DNA of 12,099 nucleotides. Origin: Triparma columacea. Lineage: Eukaryota > Sar > Bolidophyceae > Parmales > Triparmaceae. The position numbers and the translations under genes are program-made. Below are positions 6,901-12,099 of this stretch, piece after piece; the stretch's first letter is position 1; each line of letters starts with the position of its first letter. The stretch spans positions 4,266-16,364 of the forward strand of contig BRYA01000087.1 in assembly GCA_030267965.1 (NCBI GenBank), read 5' to 3'. The notes under the pieces were generated by a model. That model worked only from the letters and a program-made list of their open reading frames with translations. It was not told the origin of the DNA and did no database searches.

Positions 6901-9900
6901 AGAGGTCCTGTTTTGTTGTGAATGTTCCGATGAAGAGGTAACCCACAATTCGTGAGTTCTTATGATATGCGACGTGCATTTCGGAGACACGCGCTATGAT
7001 TAAACGCCAGCAAATCTGAAATGGCTGCCAAACGACCATACTGAGGAACAATACACAACAAACAAATACTTAAGAATAATATGGTTACAAACTCACGGCA
7101 AACGACGAGGAATCTAACACTTGCGTTTCCCACCTTTTCACCGCTCCCCACGATGGTGCAGGTAAGAAGTGAAGAAGTGGGTCGGTGTGATTACGTTTTC
7201 TTGGCTGTTTGTTTTTCATTGTTTCGATGAAGAGGTAACCCACAACGCTTGTATGAGTATGATATGCGACGTGCATTTCGGAGACACGCGCTATGATTTA
7301 ACGCCAGCAATTGTTAAATGGCTGCCAAACGACCATACTGAGGAACAATACACAACAAAAACAACAACATGTGTGATAAGGACGATAACAGCGACGCATT
7401 GCACAGCCCTAACACAATACACTTTCGCCCTTCTCAATGGCTGGCACTATGGAACTCAGGTAAGATGAGATGAAGGAAAGGAGATGGAGAGGTCTTGTTT
7501 TGTTGTGGACGTTCCGATGAAGAGGTAACCCACAAACACACATGGGGTATGATATGCGACGTGCATTTCGGAGACACGCGCTATGATTAAACGCCAGCAA
7601 TGCTTAAATGGCTGCCAAACGACCATACTGAGGAACAAATAACAACAAAAACAACAACAAGAACTGTGACAAGGTCGATAACAGCGACGCATTACACAGC
7701 CCTAACACAAAACACTTTCGTCCTTCTCAATGGCTGACACTATGGAACTCAGGTAAGATGAGAACAGGGGAAGGAGATGGAGAAGTTTTGTTTTGTTGTG
7801 GACGTTCCGATGAAGAGGTAACCCTAAAGTGAGTTGTCCTATGATATGCGACGTGCATTTCGGAGACACGCGCTATGATTAACCGCCAGCAATTACCAAA
7901 TGGCTGCCAAACAACCATCCTGAGGAACAATAACAATACACAACAAACAAATACTCATGGATACGTTATTCACGGCAAACGACGACGAATCTAACACTTG
8001 CGTTTCCCTGCTTCTCACTGCCCTGCTTCTCACCGCCCACCACGATCATGCAGGTAAGATGTAAAGAAGTGGATCAGCGCGATTTCGTTTCATTGCTTTT
8101 TGTTTTCGTTCCGATGAAGAGGTAACCCACGAACGGTACTTGGATATGATATGCGACGTGCATTTCGGAGACACGCGCTATGATTAACCGCCAGCAAATG
8201 AAAAATGGCTGCCAAACAACCATACTGAGGAACAAATAACAACAAAAACAACAACAAGAACTGTGACAAGGACGATAACAGCGACGCATTACACAGTTCT
8301 AACACAATACACTTTCGCCCTTCTCAATGGCTGACACTATGGAACTCAGGTAAGATGAGAACAGGGAAATGAGATGGAGAGGTCTTGTTTTGTTGTGGAT
8401 GTTCCGATGAAGAGGTAACCCACAAATCTATTTCTCTTATGATATGCGACGTGCATTTCGGAGACACGCGCAATGATATAACGCCAGCAATTACCAAATG
8501 GCTGCCAAACGACCATACTGAGGAACAATACACAACAAACTACGACTACGTCAAGGCCTGGACTCCTCACAATACAACTTTACTCCTAATGTCCTAACCC
8601 TCCCCTTCCCCTTTCAGGCACTGGTCCAACCTCCACCAGCATAACCTCCACCTCCCACGAAATCCACACGGACCTCCCCCTCCCCCTTGGTGGTCTTGAT
8701 AAATCCCCCCAGCCCGTGGAGTTACTTTTGGCCGCGTTAACAGGTTGTTGTCAGTCCACCGCATCATACGTAGGTCGTGCAAGAGGTACCCGTGTAAACA
8801 AGGTTGAGATGAACATAGAAGCGTGGAGGGATAATAGAGGTGTTATGGGTAAACCTTTAGAAGATACACCCACAATACCACCGGGGCTACAAGAGGTTAA
8901 GGGGGAGGCTAGGGTTACGTTCGAGGAGGGGGTTGAGGTAGGGGAGGATGAGATGGAGGTATTCGGGAGGATTGTTGAGGAGAGATGCCCGGTGGCTTAC
9001 ATGATAACTAAGGGAGGGTGTAGGATTGAATTGGAATGGAAGGTTGAGAGGCAAGAACCAGGGGTACCAGAAGGAACGCCCCCCGGGCCCGAGGGTCGCG
9101 AGGAAGGGAAGGATTCGAAAGACTCTAAGTTCGGAACAACCCTCCAATACCCCTCGAGCACGAACCTCTACACGACCCCCCTTATACACCCACCTCTACC
9201 CTCAATCACCCCACCCACACACGTTACTATATACGGCGCAGGTCTTGCAGGTATCTCAGTCCTCTACCACATCCGGTCACTCTCACCCTCAACCACTGTC
9301 ACTATAATAGACAAGGTAGGTGTAGGTATGGGTGGTGCATCGAATGTAGCTGGTGGGTTGTTTCACCCCTTCACACCAAGGGGAAAATTAATATGGGGCG
9401 GGGAAGAAGGTATGAGAAAGGGAGAGGAAATGATTTTTAAAGCTGAGAAGTCAGGTAGAGAGGTAGTTGTGGGGAGGAGGGTTTTTAGGGCTGCGGTTAA
9501 GGAGGGGAATGAAGATGTTTGTAAAGGGATGTTAGAGAGGTATGAAGAGATTATGGAAGGGGGGTGGATGGGGAGGGATGAATTCGAGAAAACTACGGGA
9601 TGTAAGGGGATTGGGGGGGTAGAGTATGGGGGAGGGAGCAGGTGAGGACACATCGGAGGATATGGAAGGGGGGGATGTAGATGTAGATGTATAAAGATGA
9701 AAGAAGAGGAAAGAGGTGACGGAGAATGCGGCGCGCCCGTGAAATGGGAAGAGGGGTATACTAAAACCAATGACTTGCCCCCTCCCCCCCCCCCCACCCT
9801 CGCTCCTCTCTTTGCAAGGGTCGTTCACGTGGAGAGCTATTTGAAGGGCTTGTTCGAGTACTGCGAGACCATGCCAGGTTCAGGGAAAGTCAACATGGTC

Positions 9901-10658
9901 GTGGAGGACGTTGATTTCAATTCGGCTTTCTTCGACAGGGAGGAGAGAGAGGAGGAGGGGGAGAGGGTAGTGTACGCTGCGGGGGAAGGCATGTTCAAAG
10001 ATGTGAACGAAGGACCGTTTAAAGAATGGCCGGTTAAAAGGGTTCTAGGACAAAGGTGAGATGGCGTTGGAGTACGGGGGGGAAGGGGGGGGTGTAAATT
10101 GGTTTACTAACGCGAAATGTTTCGCACAGCTTGGAGTACCCGCCCTTACCTTCAGAAGTCTGTAACTCCACCGGCGGCGTCGTCGAAGCAGCAGGCTCGG
10201 CGTTTGCTGTTATATCGGGGAAGTACGCCTCCCCCCTCCCTGGTGGCCGTACCCTTCTGGGTGCGACGCAGGAGTTTAAGGGCTTCATGACAACCCCTGA
10301 GGTCGAGGCCGACCTACGGTTAAGGGGTGGTGAGGCCCTTGCGCCCGCCCTCTTTGAGGTTGACAATGAGGGTCGTCGGATAGTCTCGCCGGAGCGAACG
10401 ACGCAGGGGTTCAGACTACAGGCAGAGAGGGGTAGGAGAGGGAGGCTACCGATAGCAGGGGATCTGGGGGGGGGGAGGTATGTATTGACGGCACTTAGCG
10501 GAAGAGGCATGATTCATCATGGGATTTATGGGGAAGCAGTAGCAAGGATGGTGCTAGGAACGAAGGAGGAAGAGTACGGGGAGGAATGGGGGATGGGATG
10601 GTGGAGAAGGGATGGTGGAGAAGGGAGGGGAGGGGAGGGGGGGAGGGGAGGTGAATAA
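3918..10658 (+). CDS. OsmC-domain / DAO-type FAD-dependent oxidoreductase fusion protein
   Basis: Four exons: 3918-4221, 8618-9641, 9819-10055 and 10130-10658, 2094 nt or 697 aa. Donors are ATAG|GTGAGA, GCAG|GTGAGG and AAAG|GTGAGA; acceptors are TTTCAG, GCAAG and GCACAG. Branch-like TACTAAAAC and TACTAAC occur in introns 2 and 3. Phases 1, 2 and 2 join cleanly: KTI-G-TGPTSTS, GGGS-R-VVHVE and VLGQ-S-LEYPP. Residues 1-27 form a signal peptide ending ITS before Tyr, then a Ser/Thr/Lys-rich leader, so plastid import is likely. The OsmC domain spans about 90-245, with both redox cysteines seen: Cys145 (ELLLAALTGC) and Cys225 (RCPVAY). OsmC/Ohr proteins reduce organic hydroperoxides. A Pro/Gly linker leads to a DAO-type domain from about 303, with the dinucleotide motif GAGLAG at 308-313, then SNVAGGLFHPF, SGKYASPLPGGRTLLGATQE and GRGMIHHGIYGEAVA near the C-terminus. 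Its substrate is unknown; relatives oxidise amines or amino acids. The last ~25 residues are Gly/Arg/Glu low complexity. Intron 1 carries the 15-unit array. Confidence 0.85.
4266..4391 (+). ncRNA. Box C/D snoRNA-like element, unit 1
   Basis: Terminal stem GTTCC (4266-4270) pairs with GGAAC (4387-4391); box C GATGA follows the left arm and box D CTGA precedes the right arm. The internal hairpin GCG-A-CGTG/CACG-CGC lies between ATGATAT and TATGATT, which sit where D' and C' boxes would be. Hypervariable guide-position sequence: TTCATTACCTTCT (4291-4303). Second variable pentamer: CCTGT (4356-4360). The hairpin loop has a G for A change relative to other units. CTAAC begins at 4444, 52 nt after the stem. 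This general description applies to all 15 units; the following entries give only what differs. Confidence 0.68.
4546..4672 (+). ncRNA. Box C/D snoRNA-like element, unit 2
   Basis: Guide-position sequence TGCAATCCTGTTT (4572-4584), with one extra base before it compared with most units. Pentamer CCGCA (4637-4641). It has a single change in the otherwise constant segment before box D (CAAATGACC for CAAACGACC). Confidence 0.68.
4838..4964 (+). ncRNA. Box C/D snoRNA-like element, unit 3
   Basis: Guide-position sequence GCCAGAAGTTGTT (4864-4876); pentamer TGGTG (4929-4933). Its box C region differs: GCTGATGTAAATATACC replaces GATGAAGAGGTAACC, which gives a closer match to the core of canonical TGATGA. 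The hairpin arm CGC becomes CGT, keeping a G-U pair. Confidence 0.62.
5134..5257 (+). ncRNA. Box C/D snoRNA-like element, unit 4
   Basis: Guide-position sequence TGTCATTGTGCAT (5157-5169); the stretch between box C and the D'-like motif is two bases shorter than usual. Pentamer ACCCT (5222-5226), preceded by GCCGGCA instead of GCCAGCA. Confidence 0.66.
5425..5550 (+). ncRNA. Box C/D snoRNA-like element, unit 5
   Basis: Guide-position sequence GCGGAAGACTCTT (5450-5462), preceded by CCCTAAA instead of CCCACAA, a variant shared only with unit 13. Pentamer TGGGT (5515-5519). The hairpin arm reads CACGTGC, turning one G-C pair into G-U. The unit has the pyrimidine-rich tail type with CTAAC at 5615. 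Confidence 0.67.
5720..5845 (+). ncRNA. Box C/D snoRNA-like element, unit 6
   Basis: Guide-position sequence ACGGTACTTGGAT (5745-5757) and pentamer ATGAA (5810-5814); both are identical to those of unit 14. It sits in a unit with a distinct downstream tail: a long C/T tract at about 5936-5966 and an acceptor ending GCGATGCAG at 5989. Confidence 0.67.
6052..6178 (+). ncRNA. Box C/D snoRNA-like element, unit 7 (diverged 5' end)
   Basis: The left stem arm is GCTCC with one mismatch to GGAAC, followed by AAGGATGTAAATATACC, resembling unit 3; box C is weak here. Guide-position sequence TCACAAGCTGCAT (6078-6090); pentamer GCCGG (6143-6147). The D'-like motif is followed by TAGCG rather than ATGCG. 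It may be a degenerate copy. Confidence 0.5.
6347..6472 (+). ncRNA. Box C/D snoRNA-like element, unit 8
   Basis: Guide-position sequence GATAACCGAGACT (6372-6384); pentamer GCATG (6437-6441). The base before box D is C instead of A (CCATCCTGA), as also in unit 13. Confidence 0.67.
6632..6756 (+). ncRNA. Box C/D snoRNA-like element, unit 9
   Basis: Guide-position sequence ATTCACGTGGTAT (6656-6668); pentamer GGGAC (6721-6725). The segment between box C and the D'-like motif is one base shorter than usual. Confidence 0.67.
6924..7049 (+). ncRNA. Box C/D snoRNA-like element, unit 10
   Basis: Guide-position sequence TTCGTGAGTTCTT (6949-6961); pentamer ATCTG (7014-7018). The unit has a pyrimidine-rich tail with CTAAC at 7114 and the acceptor at 7161. 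Confidence 0.67.
7221..7346 (+). ncRNA. Box C/D snoRNA-like element, unit 11
   Basis: Guide-position sequence CGCTTGTATGAGT (7246-7258); pentamer TTGTT (7311-7315). The left stem arm is GTTTC, which still pairs with GGAAC through a G-U pair. Confidence 0.67.
7511..7636 (+). ncRNA. Box C/D snoRNA-like element, unit 12
   Basis: Guide-position sequence ACACACATGGGGT (7536-7548); pentamer TGCTT (7601-7605). Scaffold matches the consensus throughout. Confidence 0.68.
7804..7928 (+). ncRNA. Box C/D snoRNA-like element, unit 13
   Basis: Guide-position sequence AGTGAGTTGTCCT (7828-7840), preceded by CCCTAA as in unit 5. Pentamer TTACC (7893-7897), shared with unit 15. The constant segment before box D reads CAACCATC instead of CGACCATA. 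Confidence 0.66.
8108..8233 (+). ncRNA. Box C/D snoRNA-like element, unit 14
   Basis: Guide-position sequence ACGGTACTTGGAT (8133-8145) and pentamer ATGAA (8198-8202), identical to unit 6, while the base pattern after the hairpin (GATTAACCG) differs from unit 6 (GATATAACG). Confidence 0.67.
8401..8526 (+). ncRNA. Box C/D snoRNA-like element, unit 15
   Basis: Guide-position sequence ATCTATTTCTCTT (8426-8438); pentamer TTACC (8491-8495). This is the last element; its tail differs from all others and supplies the branch sequence (CTAAC at 8594) and acceptor (8617) of the host intron. Confidence 0.67.
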
Positions 10659-11050
10659 TTTGTATTTTTTTTACTTCAATATGGGGAATTGTGGAATTGT
10701 GTTGTTGAAGAAGTTGGGTGGTAAATATTGTTGTTGCCAACCACGTCATTTCTGACCCCAGGTTTGTCCTAAAATGCCACAGTCTCTCATTCTCGACACT
10801 TCCTACCTTGCGAATCCCTTTTATTAAGCAACTCCCCCGTATCCCCCTTATTTGACACAACACCTGCCAGACGAGAATTGAACAAATCCTCTTTTTTCCT
10901 TCCCCTATGTTCCTTCTTACTTGTCTTTCTCTGGTCATTTAGCTAACCTTCAACTCAACAAACCCCTCCTTCCCCACATTCCCCTTTTTGTGTCCCAAAC
11001 CCCTCCTTTCTCACACTCGAACCACATTTCCTTTTTTGTGTCCCAGGAAA
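10659..11050. other. Intergenic region between OsmC-FAD and the secreted-protein gene
   Basis: A T-rich stretch follows the OsmC-FAD stop codon, then no convincing coding frame on either strand. Just before the next start codon a motif recurs: CAAACCCCTCCTT near 10958-10970 and 10996-11008, each followed by a run of five or six T and GTGTCC, a short direct duplication in the probable 5'UTR. A CAG immediately before GAAAATG at 11047 could be a 5'UTR intron acceptor, but no donor is assigned. Confidence 0.45.
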
Positions 11051-11728
11051 ATGAAATTCAGTCCCACCGCTCTCCTTGTCCTGACCTCTGCGACCTCTGT
11101 GGTCTCTTTCGGTGACGTGCCTAAAGGACCTTTGTGCGATCGAGCCGCGACAGGTAATCCCGAAGCCTTCTGTGAGGAATGGGTGAACAACTACGGCTGT
11201 GAATCCAACTGGGTTGATGTTTGCAAAACAGATCACCCTGCTGGCGTTGGTTACAACCTCTACACGATCGGCAACGGCGGCGTTTGCGTAAACTTTGGAT
11301 GCCCTTACGAGGAATTCAACTACAAAGATACTGTGGACTCTCCGGCCTTCGTTTGCCAGGGAGACGACGTTATGAAGATGGCTGTAAGTATTGCTGAGAG
11401 GCGAGCTTATCGATTGCTGCAAACTCCTAAACCTTACTCTTTTGGTCGTTCGTTTCGCTCCTCGTCTCCCGCTTCAAACTCCTAAACCTTACTCTTTTGG
11501 TCGTTCGTTTCGCTCCTCGTCTCCCGCTTCTATTATCAGACGGACTCTCAAAGTCAAATGACAGGAACCTGCCAGGAGATAAAAGATATACTGGAGTCTA
11601 CGGGAATTGGCCTGGGCCCAATTCCCGCGTTGTGCAGCAATTCCAATGCCCTGCAGGAGGGGCAGATAGAGGCGCTCCCCGGCTGGTTCCAGTACGTTTG
11701 CTGCGACACTTGCAGCGTTACTCCTTAA
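11051..11728 (+). CDS. Secreted cysteine-rich protein of unknown function
   Basis: Two exons, 11051-11383 (111 codons) and 11540-11728 (62 codons plus stop), joined in phase 0 across a 156-nt intron with a GCT|GTAAGT donor and TTATCAG acceptor; 173 aa. Residues 1-19 are a classical signal peptide (MKFSPTALLVLTSATSVVSF), so the protein enters the secretory route; Phe at position 20 also resembles a plastid bipartite cleavage site, though the mature part begins acidic rather than basic. The mature part holds 12 cysteines (including CDR, FCEEW, YGCES, VCKT, FGCP, GTCQ, VCCDTC), suggesting disulphides, and two Gly-rich turns. No transmembrane segment is seen after the leader. I do not recognise the family. 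The second exon is supported by continuation of the cysteine-rich pattern and a clean stop. Confidence 0.75.
11420..11529. repeat. Two-copy 55-bp direct repeat inside the secreted-protein intron
   Basis: Positions 11420-11474 and 11475-11529 are identical as read (starting CAAACTCCTAAACC, ending CGTCTCCCGCTT). Each copy includes a CTAAA branch-like motif and a pyrimidine-rich stretch, so the duplication doubled the candidate branch region just upstream of the acceptor at 11539. The lack of divergence implies a recent event. Confidence 0.9.
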
Positions 11729-12099
11729 TCGCGTAGGAAGCGAAAGAGCGAAGAACGAAAGAAGGCTGTCGAGATCAATTGCAAAGTGTGCCTCATCGTA
11801 TGATGCTCGGGGGACAGGGGGGAACGACCAATTCATTCATTGTTTTGATAAAAAAGAGACAGTACTACTCGTTACTTTCTACAGCTTACAGCTTGAACTT
11901 GACCCTAGGAGGAGTCCTCGCCGAGACGCTCTGTCACGTTTGGTTTTTTGTTTCCCAACAAGTTAGTTCTGTGTTTATTGACTTCACTCTTTTTTGGGGG
12001 GGGGTGTGGGGGGCTACTAAGTCAGATTTTAGGGTTGCGCTCTCTTTTAAATATTGCGGGTGGGGAAATAGTAAAGGAATAGTAAAGGATTCCCTAATG
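11729..12099. other. 3' flank without a recognisable gene
   Basis: This follows the stop of the secreted-protein gene and should include its 3'UTR. A G-rich run lies near 11995-12013. The only sizeable open frames overlap the upstream gene on the opposite strand and look like chance. I see no RNA gene or repeat of note. Confidence 0.5.

Larger units (their letters stand above)
4222..8617 (+). repeat. 15-unit intron array with zero-length exons (intron 1 of the OsmC-FAD gene)
   Basis: Units start at 4222, 4495, 4789, 5081, 5374, 5662, 5990, 6296, 6583, 6873, 7162, 7460, 7753, 8054 and 8350, and the last ends at 8617 (268-328 nt each). All fourteen internal junctions read CAG|GTAAG. Every unit contains CTAAC 23-86 nt before its CAG, and in the units I read through there is no AG between the two, as expected of real acceptors. 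Tails come in types: one ends ATGGAACTCAG; another (units 5, 10, 13) ends in a pyrimidine-rich stretch and ATG(A/G)TGCAG or ATCATGCAG; unit 6 has a long C/T tract. Between the ncRNA-like core and CTAAC lies a CAA-repeat linker. The host donor at 4222 is the start of unit 1 and the host acceptor at 8617 is the end of unit 15. Confidence 0.88.

Noticed and set aside
4291..8495. Pairing of the 13-nt guide with the 5-nt window of the same unit
   Set aside because: I checked units 1-12 by eye and found no consistent complementarity.
4266..8526. H/ACA-type guide RNA, with the two variable windows as the two arms of one pseudouridylation pocket
   Set aside because: Bases just inside the two windows do not pair to form the required upper stem, and the distance to an ACA is too long; the terminal stem with GATGA and CTGA fits C/D better.
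4266..8560. Open frames through each array unit (plus strand with MICDVHFGDT, minus strand with WQPF and SEMHVAYH) as a repeated protein with variable residues
   Set aside because: The two strands are alternately interrupted by a TAA/TTA/ATA change after GAT, most plus-strand copies carry the stop, variable-segment lengths are not multiples of three, and the splice phase does not match the host gene. The conservation is better explained by an RNA scaffold.
4222..8617. CRISPR array
   Set aside because: Repeats are ~290 nt, lie within a eukaryotic spliceosomal intron, and the variable parts are 13 and 5 nt inside a structured unit; no cas genes are present.
9363..9828. Minus-strand open frames opposite the FAD domain
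   Set aside because: Shadows of the purine-rich coding strand; Pro/Ser/Leu-rich with no motif.
10495..10938. 147-codon minus-strand open frame overlapping the end of the OsmC-FAD gene
   Set aside because: Its C-terminal part is the complement of the purine-rich coding end and the rest shows no recognisable domain or splice signals.

Overview
This window looks like nuclear DNA of a compact-genome alga with a secondary plastid, most likely a stramenopile. The evidence is spliceosomal introns with GTAAG/GTGAG donors and CTAAC-type branch points, intergenic gaps down to 85 bp, and two genes whose N-termini look like bipartite plastid leaders (a hydrophobic signal peptide, then an aromatic +1 residue and a basic/Ser/Thr stretch). 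The taxon is inferred; no rRNA or plastid marker is present.

Layout. (1) At 1-1985 (minus) lies the 5' part of a coiled-coil/Ala-rich protein gene running off the left edge, with a probable 5'UTR intron at 1990-2205. Its middle is four microexons (33, 33, 45, 33 nt), all in phase 1, each coding a short acidic repeat. Two of its introns carry 24-bp minisatellites. (2) At 2612-2705 is a decayed duplicate of the end of the next gene. (3) At 2807-3832 (minus) is a two-exon plastid co-chaperonin Cpn20 (two GroES domains, 273 aa). (4) An 85-bp divergent promoter region lies at 3833-3917. (5) At 3918-10658 (plus) is a four-exon gene coding an OsmC domain fused to a DAO-type FAD-dependent oxidoreductase (697 aa). 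(6) At 11051-11728 (plus) is a two-exon secreted cysteine-rich protein of unknown function.

The outstanding feature is intron 1 of the OsmC-FAD gene (4222-8617, 4396 nt). It consists of 15 head-to-tail units of about 270-330 nt. Each unit has its own donor (GTAAG, or GTGAG in unit 1), a CTAAC branch-point sequence, an AG-free stretch and a CAG acceptor. Each unit's CAG directly abuts the next unit's GTAAG, so the array reads as 15 complete introns with zero-length exons between them, a layout suited to recursive splicing.

Each unit holds one ~126-nt element with the architecture of an intronic box C/D small nucleolar RNA: a terminal stem GTTCC/GGAAC, box C (GATGA), an internal hairpin flanked by ATGA motifs at the D'/C' positions, and box D (CTGA) placed 52-67 nt upstream of CTAAC. 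The scaffold is nearly identical across units, but about 13 nt just upstream of the D'-like motif, the guide position of such RNAs, differ completely in almost every unit. A second 5-nt window in a predicted apical loop is also hypervariable. I read this as a tandem array of guide RNAs with exchangeable guides, one per intron unit. The C/D assignment and recursive splicing are inferences from sequence; targets are unknown.
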